Part shown: positions 25,621 through 34,088 of the stretch, one piece after another | Layout: each line of letters starts with the position of its first letter | Numbering within the stretch: position 1 is the first letter of the stretch | NCBI GenBank assembly: GCA_016794585.1 | Contig: JAEUJM010000009.1 | Span: 62,001 to 126,000, forward strand | From: Acidimicrobiales bacterium | GTDB lineage: Bacteria > Actinomycetota > Acidimicrobiia > Acidimicrobiales > DATDAH01 | DNA: 64,000 nt | Direction of reading: 5' to 3' | Notes under the pieces: generated by a model | Databases searched by the model: none | Seen by the model: the letters and a program-made list of their open reading frames with translations, nothing else | Told to the model about the DNA's origin: nothing | Position numbers and translations under genes: made by a program

Positions 25621-25637
25621 AGCTTATGGCACAAGCT
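25621..25637. promoter_or_regulatory. Inverted repeat AGCTT-N7-AAGCT in the ALDH/SDR divergent promoter
   Basis: A perfect 5-bp inverted repeat lies in the AT-richer middle of the 109-nt divergent gap, next to a TTGACT at 25640-25645 on the + strand. It is a plausible operator, perhaps for the TetR encoded at 20836-21531, but no second copy was found. Confidence 0.35.
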
Positions 25638-25675
25638 ACTTGACTTGATCACATCTTCGTGGTCCTGTCGAGGGC

Positions 25676-26449
25676 ATGCGTGCAGACGAGTTGTTCGACC
25701 TGACCGGGAAGGTTGCGGTGATCACCGGCGGCGCCGGCGGCATCGGCGTGGTCTACGGCGAGGCGTTGGCCGAGGCGGGCGCCGCCGTGGTGCTGGCCGA
25801 CCTCGACGAGGCCGCGGCCCAGGCGGTCGCTGACGACCTGACCGCCAAGGGCCAGCAGGCCGTCGGCGTCGCGGTCGACGTCCGTTCGGCCGAGTCGGCC
25901 GAGGCCATGGCCGACGCCACGGTCGAGCACTTCGGTGGCATCGACATCCTCGTCAACAACGCCGCGATCATGGTCGACCTCCCGCCCTACGGGCTCGGGA
26001 ACATCCCCGTGGACGAGTGGGACCGCGTCATCGACGTCAACCTGCGTGGGCCGCTGCTGTGCACCCAGGCCGTGGTCCCCGCCATGGAGGCCCGCGGCGG
26101 GGGGCGCGTCGTCAACGGCCTGTCTGCGGGCGCCTTCATGGCCGGCGGCATCTACGGCGTGTCCAAGTTCGCCCTCCACGGCCTCACCCTGAACCTGGCC
26201 TCGGAGCTCGGCGGGCGGGGCATCAACGTCAACGCCATCGCCCCCGGCCTGGTCGAGAACGACAGCGCCTACGTGGCCCTCCCCAAGGACTCGCCCTTCC
26301 GCGAGGCCATCGCCGCCACCATCCCGGGCAAGCCCTCGGGCCCGCCCGAGGACCTCGTCGGCACCCTGCTGCTGCTCTGCTCTCGCGCCGGCGACTGGAT
26401 CACCGGCCAGACGATCCTCGTCGACGGCGGCTGGATCGCCCGCTTCTGA
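25676..26449 (+). CDS. Short-chain dehydrogenase/reductase
   Basis: 257 aa. TGGAGGIG cofactor motif, NNAA, serine in NGLSAGAF and catalytic Tyr160/Lys164 (YGVSK). The C-terminal QTILVDGGWIARF is the usual SDR ending. It is transcribed divergently from the ALDH operon and probably belongs to the same catabolic process. It converges on the exported hydrolase gene. A short GGGCGC-C-GCGCCC palindrome (26453-26465) follows the stop and may help terminate both genes. Confidence 0.9.
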   Translation: MRADELFDLTGKVAVITGGAGGIGVVYGEALAEAGAAVVLADLDEAAAQAVADDLTAKGQQAVGVAVDVRSAESAEAMADATVEHFGGIDILVNNAAIMVDLPPYGLGNIPVDEWDRVIDVNLRGPLLCTQAVVPAMEARGGGRVVNGLSAGAFMAGGIYGVSKFALHGLTLNLASELGGRGINVNAIAPGLVENDSAYVALPKDSPFREAIAATIPGKPSGPPEDLVGTLLLLCSRAGDWITGQTILVDGGWIARF

Positions 26450-26474
26450 GGTGGGCGCCGCGCCCGTCGCGGCC

Positions 26475-28103
26475 TCAGGCGCAGGCGGGAGCCGTCTCGA
26501 ACCGGTCGTCGCCACCGACGTCGGACGCCGACGCCACCTGCAGGATGTCCTCGGCGTCCGGGCAGCGCAGGAAGCCGTCCGCGACCGCCCGGTCGGTCGC
26601 CGTGGCCAGTCGCCTCACGTAGTCGCGGTGCGACGGGTAGAGCGAGGCGAGTCGGGATGCCGGGAGCAGGGCCGACGTGCCCGACGAGATGCACGCCTCC
26701 CCGTCGTAGGCGGACGACGGCACGGTCACGATCGGCAGCCGTAGGCCGCCCCGAGCCGTGCCGTCACGGTCCCGAGCGAGCGTCTGGGCCGCATCGTCGG
26801 GAAGCGGGTCGGCCCGCTCCACCCGGGGAGCCGCCGGTGCCGGGACGCCGGTCTCGAGCCAGGTCCGGAGTGCGGCCAGCGCGGCCGTCAGCGAGTAGCG
26901 ACGGGGGAAGCGGGTGCCCCGGGCCGTCCCGGGCGCGCAGACGGCCCCAGCGGGGTCCTCGGTGACGCCGAAGTCGTCGAACCGGGCGCGGCGGGCCTGC
27001 TCCTCCGGGAGGGACAGTCGGGGGGCGAGTGGGCCCGGCCCCGGCAGTTCGACGTGGTCCACCGACCACCGGTCGGCGTGGGGGGCGCCCACGACCTCCC
27101 AGGTCACGTGGTTCGGGCCGTCGGGTGTCGGCTCCGCCTCGATCGCCGACTCATCAAGGTGATGCAGCGTGGGGACGCGGTACCCCTCGGGCTGGCCCGC
27201 AGGGGCGGCACCGTCCACGAGGAAGGCATCGACGAGCCGAGCGTCGTCGTCGGACCCGCTCGCGAGGTAGGCGTTCAGCGGACCATGGACCCCGAGGGGC
27301 GCGTCCGCCGGCGGAGGGTCCGGTGTGCCGTGCGGGAAGTACTTGGCGACGGATCGTTGGAAGCCCTGCGCGATGACCAATCGGGTGTCGAGGCCGCCCA
27401 GCGGGGCCACCCCGGTCGGGAACCGGATCGCCTCGATGGCCTGGTCGAAGATGTCGAAGGCGTAGGCGTCCCCGGGATGGCGCAGGGCGCCGTAGCGCTC
27501 CGGGTCGGCGCCCACCAGCGAGGTGCCGGGACAGCCGTCGGCGGTCGGCGCGCAGACGCCTCGTTGCTCGGCGCTGACGACGGCGAACGCGTAGCCGTCC
27601 TCCATGAGCATCGCCGCCTCGTCGTTGGTCTCGACCGTGAGCTCGAAGTCGCCGACGTCGCTCACCTGTGCCCACTCCACCACGGTGGTGCCGTTGAATT
27701 CCCGGGGGTCACGGGGCGTCCACACGATCATGCGGCTGCGATAGGGGGCAGGCGGAAGCCCGGCGGCCGCGATGGCCCGAGCCCGACCGCCGAACGAGAA
27801 CTCGCCCTCCTCGTAACCGAACGCTCCGACGTCGAAGCGCAGTCCTCCCACCGCCCGCCCGCGCCCTTCGCTGAGAGGGGCGACCGAGGGGTCGGGCACG
27901 CGTCCCGGCGCGGCCTCGGAGCGCAGCGGTCGGTGCGCATCCGAAGCATCCGTGACCGTCGTGTCGGATGCGCCCGACGAGGGCCCGCGGTCGCTGTGGC
28001 AGGCCGTGGCGGCGATGGTGACGGTGATGGCGAGGGCGAGCGGGACCAGGACGGCGGTCGGCCGGCCGAGCCGGCGGCGAATCGGTCGGGTCAGCAAGGC
28101 CAT
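26475..28103 (-). CDS. Exported alpha/beta-hydrolase-domain protein (Abhydrolase_10-like), nucleophile altered
   Basis: 542 aa. A basic start, a hydrophobic segment (PTAVLVPLALAITVTIAA) and a cysteine at 35 (ATAC) suggest a lipoprotein or secreted protein. The body matches the large alpha/beta-hydrolase_10 family: MIVWTPRDPREFNGTTVVEW, GYAFAVVSAEQRGV, RHPGDAYAFDIFDQ and the late VTWEVVGAPHADRW. The expected nucleophile elbow (GxSQS) reads AQGFQRSVAKY, with Gln at the serine position, so ordinary serine-hydrolase activity is doubtful. It stands alone between convergent and co-directional neighbours. Confidence 0.8.
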   Translation of the reverse strand: MALLTRPIRRRLGRPTAVLVPLALAITVTIAATACHSDRGPSSGASDTTVTDASDAHRPLRSEAAPGRVPDPSVAPLSEGRGRAVGGLRFDVGAFGYEEGEFSFGGRARAIAAAGLPPAPYRSRMIVWTPRDPREFNGTTVVEWAQVSDVGDFELTVETNDEAAMLMEDGYAFAVVSAEQRGVCAPTADGCPGTSLVGADPERYGALRHPGDAYAFDIFDQAIEAIRFPTGVAPLGGLDTRLVIAQGFQRSVAKYFPHGTPDPPPADAPLGVHGPLNAYLASGSDDDARLVDAFLVDGAAPAGQPEGYRVPTLHHLDESAIEAEPTPDGPNHVTWEVVGAPHADRWSVDHVELPGPGPLAPRLSLPEEQARRARFDDFGVTEDPAGAVCAPGTARGTRFPRRYSLTAALAALRTWLETGVPAPAAPRVERADPLPDDAAQTLARDRDGTARGGLRLPIVTVPSSAYDGEACISSGTSALLPASRLASLYPSHRDYVRRLATATDRAVADGFLRCPDAEDILQVASASDVGGDDRFETAPACA

Positions 28104-28137
28104 GCCGTGACCACGGCCGTCTTTGCGGCGGCGCCGC

Positions 28138-29418
28138 TCAGACCAGCGCGTTGGCCTTGGCGACCTCGCCGAGCCAGCGGGCGGTGGGCTTGACCGTGCG
28201 GGCGAAGGTCTCGGCGTCGAACGCGACGAGGCCGAAGGTCTTGGCGAAGCCGGCCATCCACTCGAAGTTGTCGAGCAGGGTCCAGTGCAGGTACCCGCGC
28301 ACGTCCACGCCGTCGGCGATGGCGCCGGCCAGCCCCTCGAGCGCCCCTCGGGTGTAGGCGAGGCGGGCGGCGTCGTCGTCGGTGGCCATGCCGTTCTCGG
28401 TGACCATCACCGGCACGCCGGCGTGCTCGGCGGCGAGGCGGACGGTGTGGCCGAGCGCCGGGGGGTAGACCTCCCAGCCCGTCTGCATGGTGGGCACGCC
28501 CTCGGGGACGGGCAGGACGCCATCGGGCCCGAGCACGTTGCGGGAGTACGTCTGCACGCCGACCCAGTCGTCGTCCTTCGACACCTCCAGCCAGTCGAGC
28601 TGGGCACCCTGGCGGGCACCGGCGAAGCGCTCCTCGCCGCCCTCGCCGGGCTGGAGGTCGACGAGTGCGAGGGTCCAGCCCACCTGTGCCTGAGGCGCAC
28701 CGGCCTTGATGGCGTCGGCGGCGGCGCGGTGGATGGCGCTCATGCGCTCGACGTCGGTGCCCACGAGGCCCATGCGGTAGCGGTCGGGGTCGTGGCCGCC
28801 GACGCCGAAGGTCGCCGCGGCGCCCCCGTCCGTGTCGTCGGCCGCCGCGTCGCCCACCGGCGCCTCGTCGCTGCTGGTCCCCATCGGGATCACGCCGGTG
28901 AGCTCGAGCATGGTGACGACGTTGGGCTCGTTGAGGGTGGCCACCCAGCCGAGGAGATCGCCGAGGTGCGCGGTGGCCCGCTCGGCGTAGCGGGCGAAGC
29001 GGTCGACGGCGTCGGCGCTGGTCCAGCCGCCCTGCCCGGCGAACCACCTCGGGGTGGTGAAGTGGCAGTAGGTGACGACCGGGGTGACGCCGTGGTCGAG
29101 GCAGGTGCCCATCATGCGGCGGTAGTGGTCGAGCGCCGCCCGCGAGAAGTACCCGGGCTCGGGCTCGATGCGGGACCACTCGAGCGAGAACCGGTAGGCG
29201 TTCAGCCCGAGTTCGGCCATGGTGGCGATGTCCTCGGGGTAGCGGTGGTAGTGGTCGCAGGCGTCGCCCGACGGCTCGACGAACAGCGACGGCTGGGCCC
29301 ACTCGAGCGGCCAGATGTCGGCGTTGACGTTGCCACCCTCGACCTGGTGGCCGGCGGTGGCGGCTCCCCAGAGGAACCCGTCGGGGAACGAGGGCGTGGT
29401 CGCGGCGGCGTCGGTCAT
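28138..29418 (-). CDS. GH1 beta-glucosidase
   Basis: 426 aa glycoside hydrolase family 1. GFLWGAATAGHQVEG is the N-terminal family signature; the acid/base is Glu164 in TLNEPNV and the nucleophile Glu341 in VTENGMA. There is no signal peptide, so it acts in the cytosol on imported glycosides (beta-glucosides, possibly other beta-linked sugars). It is divergent from uxaC, with a LacI-type palindrome in the 46-nt gap, so it belongs to the uronate/glycoside regulon. Confidence 0.95.
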   Translation of the reverse strand: MTDAAATTPSFPDGFLWGAATAGHQVEGGNVNADIWPLEWAQPSLFVEPSGDACDHYHRYPEDIATMAELGLNAYRFSLEWSRIEPEPGYFSRAALDHYRRMMGTCLDHGVTPVVTYCHFTTPRWFAGQGGWTSADAVDRFARYAERATAHLGDLLGWVATLNEPNVVTMLELTGVIPMGTSSDEAPVGDAAADDTDGGAAATFGVGGHDPDRYRMGLVGTDVERMSAIHRAAADAIKAGAPQAQVGWTLALVDLQPGEGGEERFAGARQGAQLDWLEVSKDDDWVGVQTYSRNVLGPDGVLPVPEGVPTMQTGWEVYPPALGHTVRLAAEHAGVPVMVTENGMATDDDAARLAYTRGALEGLAGAIADGVDVRGYLHWTLLDNFEWMAGFAKTFGLVAFDAETFARTVKPTARWLGEVAKANALV

Positions 29419-29448
29419 GCGCCATCGTTGCGCCTCGAGCCCGCACTA

Positions 29449-29462
29449 TGCAAACCTTTGCA
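29449..29462. promoter_or_regulatory. LacI-type operator TGCAAACCTTTGCA (site 1)
   Basis: A 14-bp near-palindrome lies in the divergent gap between the beta-glucosidase (start 29418, minus strand) and uxaC (start 29465, plus strand). It shares TATGCAAAC-n-TTTGC with 43187-43201. LacI/GalR regulators bind such symmetrical sites with a central CG or similar. The LacI protein at 35485-36462 is the likely binder. Confidence 0.7.
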
Positions 29463-29464
29463 GA

Positions 29465-30871
29465 GTGCTCCACCCCGACCGCCTCCTCCCGCCGGATCCG
29501 GCGACCCGGGCCGTGGCCCGAACCATCTACGAGGGCACCCGCGACCTGCCGATCGTGAGCCCGCACGGCCACATCGACCCGTCCGGCCTGGCCGGCGACC
29601 TCCCCATCGGCGACCCCGCCACCGAGCTCGTCACCAAGGACCACTACTTCCTGCGCATGGCCCACAGCCAGGGCGTGCCGCTCGAGGCGCTCGGCGTCCG
29701 CCCCCTCGACGGCGACGCCCCCGGGGTCGACGGCCGCCAGGTGTGGCGCACCTTCGCGGAGCACTACCGGCTCTTCCTCGGCACGCCGTCGAAGCTGTGG
29801 CTTGACCACACCCTGGGCGAGGTCTTCGGCATCGCGGAGCGCCTCGGGCCCGACACCGCCGACGCGGTCTACGACGAGGTCTGCGCCTGCCTCGCCGAGG
29901 ACGCCTTCCGCCCCCGGGCCCTCTACGAGCGCTTCGGGATCGAATTCCTCACCACCACCGACGGCGCCCTCGCCTCCCTCGAGGCCCACGCCGCCATCCG
30001 GGCATCCGGCTGGTCGGGCGTGGTCGCGCCGACGTTCCGGCCCGACGACGTCGTCGACCCCGACGGGCCCCGCTTCCTCGAGAACGTCGCCCGCCTCGGC
30101 GAGCTGACGGGGGAGGACACCTCGTCCTGGTCGGGCTACCTGGCCGCCTTGCGCGCCCGCCGCGCCGTCTTCCGCGCCGCCGGCGCCACCGCGTCGGACC
30201 ACGGCCACCCGACGGCGGCCACCGCGGACCTGTCGCCCGCCGAGGCCGAGGCGCTCTTCGGTCGTGTGGTCGGCGGTCGGGCCGAGCCCGGCGACGCCGA
30301 GCGCTTCCGGGCCCAGCTGCTCACCGAGATGGCGGCCATGAGCCTCGACGACGGGCTCGTGCTGCAGCTCCACGTGGGCTCGTGGCGCGAGCACAACCCG
30401 ACGCAACGGGCCCGCTACGGGATCGGCCTCGGCGCCGACATCCCGACCACCATCGACTTCGTCGGCGGGCTCAAGCCGCTGCTCGACCGCTTCGGCAACG
30501 AGCCGGGCCTCACCGTCGTCGTCTACACCCTCGACGAGAGCACCTACAGCCGTGAGCTCGCTCCGATGGCCGGCCACTACCCGGCGCTTCGGCTCGGCCC
30601 GCCGTGGTGGTTCCACGACAGCCCGGAGGGCATCCGGCGCTTCCGTCGCCAGACCACCGAGACCGCCGGCTTCGCCAACACCGTCGGCTTCAACGACGAC
30701 GCCCGCTCGCTGCTCACCATCCCCGCCCGTCACGACGTGGCCCGCCGCCTCGACGCCGGTTTCCTCGCCGAGCTCGTGGCCGAGCACCGGTTGGAGGAAG
30801 ACGAGGCCCACGCCGTCGCCGCCGACCTCGCGTATGGCCTGGCCCGCTCGGCCTTCCGGGTCGCGGGCTGA
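29465..30871 (+). CDS. uxaC: Glucuronate isomerase
   Basis: 468 aa. It matches UxaC throughout: LPIVSPHGHIDP (metal-site HxH), TKDHYFLRMAHSQGV, FYLFL-like linker, GLVLQLHVGSWREHN, TTIDFVGGLKPLLDRFG, PWWFHDSPEGIRRFR and GFNDDARSLL near the C-terminus. It interconverts D-glucuronate and D-fructuronate (or galacturonate and tagaturonate). The GTG at 29465 gives the standard length; the upstream open frame runs antisense through the glucosidase. The start lies 3 nt after the LacI-type palindrome, so the RBS is weak or the transcript is nearly leaderless. Confidence 0.93.
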   Translation: MLHPDRLLPPDPATRAVARTIYEGTRDLPIVSPHGHIDPSGLAGDLPIGDPATELVTKDHYFLRMAHSQGVPLEALGVRPLDGDAPGVDGRQVWRTFAEHYRLFLGTPSKLWLDHTLGEVFGIAERLGPDTADAVYDEVCACLAEDAFRPRALYERFGIEFLTTTDGALASLEAHAAIRASGWSGVVAPTFRPDDVVDPDGPRFLENVARLGELTGEDTSSWSGYLAALRARRAVFRAAGATASDHGHPTAATADLSPAEAEALFGRVVGGRAEPGDAERFRAQLLTEMAAMSLDDGLVLQLHVGSWREHNPTQRARYGIGLGADIPTTIDFVGGLKPLLDRFGNEPGLTVVVYTLDESTYSRELAPMAGHYPALRLGPPWWFHDSPEGIRRFRRQTTETAGFANTVGFNDDARSLLTIPARHDVARRLDAGFLAELVAEHRLEEDEAHAVAADLAYGLARSAFRVAG

Positions 30872-30913
30872 ACGACTCACCCCCTCGAACAACCGGACCC
30901 CGACAGGAGACCC

Positions 30914-32695
30914 ATGCTGCGACCCCAGGACAACGTGGCCCGGGAGGCCCGCACCCTCGACGGGCTCTGGGAGTTCGCCGTGGACACGCGGCACGCCGGC
31001 CGGGACGAGCGCTGGTGGGAGGCCCCACTCGCCGGCTCGCGGGCCATCCCCGTCCCCTCCAGCTTCAACGACCTGTTCGTGGACCAGGACGTGCACGACC
31101 ACGTCGGCGACGTCTGGTACCAGCGCACGGTGCTGGTCCCCCGGGGGTGGGAGGGGCAACGGGTCGTGGTGCGCTTCGACGCCGCCTGCCACCGGGCCAC
31201 GGTGTGGCTCGACGGCGAGCAGGTCGGCGAGCACGAGGGCGGCTACCTGCCGTTCGAGGCGGACCTCACCGCCCACGTGCGCCCCGGCGAGGAGCACCGG
31301 CTCACGGTGGCGGTCAACAACGAGCTGTCGTGGCAGTCGATCCCGCCGGGGATGACGAACACGAAGCCCGACGGGCGCAAGCAGGCGCTCTACTACTACG
31401 ACTTCTTCAACTACGGCGGCCTCCACCGCAGCGTCTGGCTGTGCGCGACGCCGCCGGCCCACCTCGACGACGTCACCGTGGTCACCGACCGCGACGGCAC
31501 GACCGGCGTGGTGCGCTGCACCACCGCGGTGGCGGGGGAGACGACGGCGACGGTGCGGGTCGAGCTGCGTGACGCCGACGGTGCGCTCGTGGCCGGGGCG
31601 ACGGGCGCCGACACCGAGCTGCGGGTGCCCGACGCCCACCTCTGGGGCCCCGGCACGCCCTACCTCTACGACCTGCGGGTCGACCTCGTCGAGGGCGACG
31701 CCGTGGTCGACCACTACTCGCTGCCGGTCGGCATCCGCACCGTGCGGGTCGACGGCACCCGCTTCCTGATCAACGACGAGCCCTTCTACTTCAAGGGCTT
31801 CGGCATGCACGAGGACCACGTCGTCCGGGGCAAGGGCCATGACGCCGCGTCGATGGTCCACGACTTCGCCCTGCTCGAGTGGCTCGGCGCCAACTCCTTC
31901 CGCACGTCGCACTACCCGTACGCCGAGGAGGTGCTCGACCACGCCGACCGGCTCGGGCTCGTGGTCATCGACGAGACCGCCGCGGTGGGCATGAACCTCG
32001 GGGTCGGCGGCGGCATGTTCCTCGGCGGCGACCGGGTCACCTTCAGCGAGGACACGGTGAACGACGCCACCGCGGCGGCGCACCGCCGCCACCTCGAGGA
32101 GCTCGTCGCCCGGGACAAGAACCACCCCTCGGTCGTCCTGTGGAGCGTGGCCAACGAGCCCGAGTCCCACACCCCCGAGTCCCGCGCCTACTTCGCGCCG
32201 CTGTTCGACCTCGTGCGCGAGCTCGACCCGACCCGCCCCGTCGGCTTCGTGAACATGCTCCTGTCGCCCCCCGACGCCTGCCTCGTCACCGAGCTGGCCG
32301 ACGTGGTGATGGTCAACCGCTACTACGGCTGGTACCTCGGCTTCGACCTGGCCGAGGCCGAGCAGGGTCTCGAGGCCGAGCTCGTGGCGTGGGCCGACAA
32401 GCACGGCAAGCCGATCCTCGTCACCGAGTACGGCGGCGACGCGGTGGCCGGCCTGCGCTCGGCGACGTCCGAGCCGTGGACCGAGGAGTACCAGGCCGAC
32501 CTGCTCGACACCTACCACCGGGTCTTCGACCGTCTCGACGCCGTCGTCGGCGAGCACGTCTGGAACTTCGCCGACTTCGCCACCATGCCGTCGTTCATGC
32601 GCGTCGAGGGCAACAAGAAGGGCGTGTTCACCCGCGACCGTCGCCCCAAGCTCGCCGCCCACCGCCTACGGGCCCGGTGGCGCGCCGACGGGTGA
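30914..32695 (+). CDS. uidA: GH2 beta-glucuronidase
   Basis: 593 aa, cytosolic. N-terminal jelly-roll (LDGLWEFAVD, PVPSSFND, VWYQRTVLVP), an immunoglobulin-like domain, then the TIM barrel. Acid/base Glu415 is in LWSVANEPES and nucleophile Glu505 in VTEYGGD. The uronate-specific N-x-K motif is N567-K569 in EGNKKGVFTRDRRPK, as in E. coli GUS, which distinguishes it from beta-galactosidases. It releases glucuronate from beta-glucuronides for UxaC. It lies 42 nt after uxaC with an AGGAG RBS. Confidence 0.95.
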   Translation: MLRPQDNVAREARTLDGLWEFAVDTRHAGRDERWWEAPLAGSRAIPVPSSFNDLFVDQDVHDHVGDVWYQRTVLVPRGWEGQRVVVRFDAACHRATVWLDGEQVGEHEGGYLPFEADLTAHVRPGEEHRLTVAVNNELSWQSIPPGMTNTKPDGRKQALYYYDFFNYGGLHRSVWLCATPPAHLDDVTVVTDRDGTTGVVRCTTAVAGETTATVRVELRDADGALVAGATGADTELRVPDAHLWGPGTPYLYDLRVDLVEGDAVVDHYSLPVGIRTVRVDGTRFLINDEPFYFKGFGMHEDHVVRGKGHDAASMVHDFALLEWLGANSFRTSHYPYAEEVLDHADRLGLVVIDETAAVGMNLGVGGGMFLGGDRVTFSEDTVNDATAAAHRRHLEELVARDKNHPSVVLWSVANEPESHTPESRAYFAPLFDLVRELDPTRPVGFVNMLLSPPDACLVTELADVVMVNRYYGWYLGFDLAEAEQGLEAELVAWADKHGKPILVTEYGGDAVAGLRSATSEPWTEEYQADLLDTYHRVFDRLDAVVGEHVWNFADFATMPSFMRVEGNKKGVFTRDRRPKLAAHRLRARWRADG

Positions 32696-32747
32696 CGCCG
32701 ATCGCAGCTGGTCGGTTCTGGGAGTCAGTTCGTCGCTCCCGGGGGGC

Positions 32748-34088
32748 GTGGCGGTGAGGCGGCTGTCCGCGGCGACGCTGGCCGAGGCCCGGGGGGTGGC
32801 GCCGCCGACCTACGACCGGACGGGCCCGGCGCCGTTCGTGCACCTCGGGCCGGGTGCCTTCGCCCGGGCCCACCTCGGCGTCTACGCCGACGACCTCTGC
32901 CGGGTCGGGCACGACGCGCGGATCCGGGCGGTGGCGTTGCGGCATCCGACCGCAGAGGAGCAGCTCGCGCCGCAGGACGGGCTCTACACCGTGACGACCC
33001 GGGAGCCGGGGGTGCCGGCCGCGACCCGGCTGATCGGCTCGCTCGTGGCCGTGGCCACGGGCGCGCCGGTCGCGGTGGCCGCCATCGCCGACCCGGCGAC
33101 GTCCTTCGTCACCCTGACGGTCACCGAGAAGGGCTACGACTCGGTGGGGCCCGGCTCGGCGGTGGCCGTTCTCGTCGCGGGCCTGGACGGGCGCCGGCGC
33201 AAGGGTCAGGGTGGGCTCGTGGTCGCCTCGCTCGACAACCTGCTCGACAACGGGCACGTGCTGCGGGACAGGGTGCTGGGCGTCGCCCCGGAGGTGGGGC
33301 CGCCCGGGCTGGTGTCCTGGATCGAGGCCGAGGTGGCGTTCCCGTGCTCGGTGGTCGACCGCATGGTGCCGGCGACGACCGACGCCGACCGCGCCGAGGT
33401 GGCGCAGCGCCTCGGGTTGGTGGACGAGGCGGCGGTCGTGGCCGAGGCCCACCGCTCGTGGGTGGTCGAGGCGGTCGACGGGCTCCCACCGCTGGCCGAG
33501 GCGGGGGTGGAGGTCGTCGCCGACGTCGGTGCCCACCAGCAGCGCAAGCTCTGGCTGCTCAACGCCCCGCACTCGGCGCTCGCGTACGGCGGTCTGCTGG
33601 CCGATCACGACACCATCGCGTCGGCGGTGGCCGACCCGCTCGTCGCCGGGTTCGTCCGGGCCCTGGTGGACGACGTGCTCGCCGTGGTCGACGCCGCGGA
33701 CGGCGGGCCCGAGCCCGTCGCCTACGCCGCCGACGCGCTGCGACGGTTCGCCAACCCGGCGCTCGGGCACACGTGCGCGCAGGTGGGCGCCGACGGCTCC
33801 CGGAAGCTGGCCCAGCGAGTGCTGCCCGTCGTCGGGGCCCGCCAGGCCCGGGGGCTGTCCCTCGACCGGTTCGCGGTGGTGGTCGCCGCCTGGCTCGCCG
33901 CAGTGGCCGCCCGGTCGGTCGAGGACCCCGCCGCCGACGAGGTGCGGGCGGCCCTCGCCACGGGCGGCCCGCTGGCCGCCGCCGAGCTGGGGGTCGGGCC
34001 GACGCTGCGCTCCTGGGCGCCGGCGGTCGCCGCCGCGTACGACCGGGTCGTGGCCGAAGGCCCCCGGGTGCTGGCGGCGGTGCCGTGA
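32748..34088 (+). CDS. uxuB: Mannitol-dehydrogenase-family oxidoreductase, probable fructuronate reductase
   Basis: 446 aa polyol/uronate dehydrogenase. FVHLGPGAFARAHLGVY (Rossmann start), TVTEKGY, and the catalytic triad K267-N272-H275 in KLWLLNAPHSALAY, with the same spacing as Lys295/Asn300/His303 of Pseudomonas mannitol dehydrogenase. Its position after uxaC and uidA supports reduction of D-fructuronate to D-mannonate with NADH (UxuB); tagaturonate reductase or mannitol dehydrogenase cannot be excluded. A second in-frame GTG lies 6 nt on. It overlaps the LarA-like gene by 4 nt. Confidence 0.88.
   Translation: MAVRRLSAATLAEARGVAPPTYDRTGPAPFVHLGPGAFARAHLGVYADDLCRVGHDARIRAVALRHPTAEEQLAPQDGLYTVTTREPGVPAATRLIGSLVAVATGAPVAVAAIADPATSFVTLTVTEKGYDSVGPGSAVAVLVAGLDGRRRKGQGGLVVASLDNLLDNGHVLRDRVLGVAPEVGPPGLVSWIEAEVAFPCSVVDRMVPATTDADRAEVAQRLGLVDEAAVVAEAHRSWVVEAVDGLPPLAEAGVEVVADVGAHQQRKLWLLNAPHSALAYGGLLADHDTIASAVADPLVAGFVRALVDDVLAVVDAADGGPEPVAYAADALRRFANPALGHTCAQVGADGSRKLAQRVLPVVGARQARGLSLDRFAVVVAAWLAAVAARSVEDPAADEVRAALATGGPLAAAELGVGPTLRSWAPAVAAAYDRVVAEGPRVLAAVP

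Noticed and set aside
28091..32662. Open frame of more than 1500 codons antisense to the glucosidase, uxaC and uidA genes
   Set aside because: Its translation is low-complexity (His, Arg, Gly, Val, Asp, Glu rich) with no domain. It is the expected by-product of GC-rich third positions opposite well-supported genes.
32714..32724. Third copy of the palindromic element (GGTTCTGGGA near 32714)
   Set aside because: Only 8-10 bases of the left arm match and no right arm follows.
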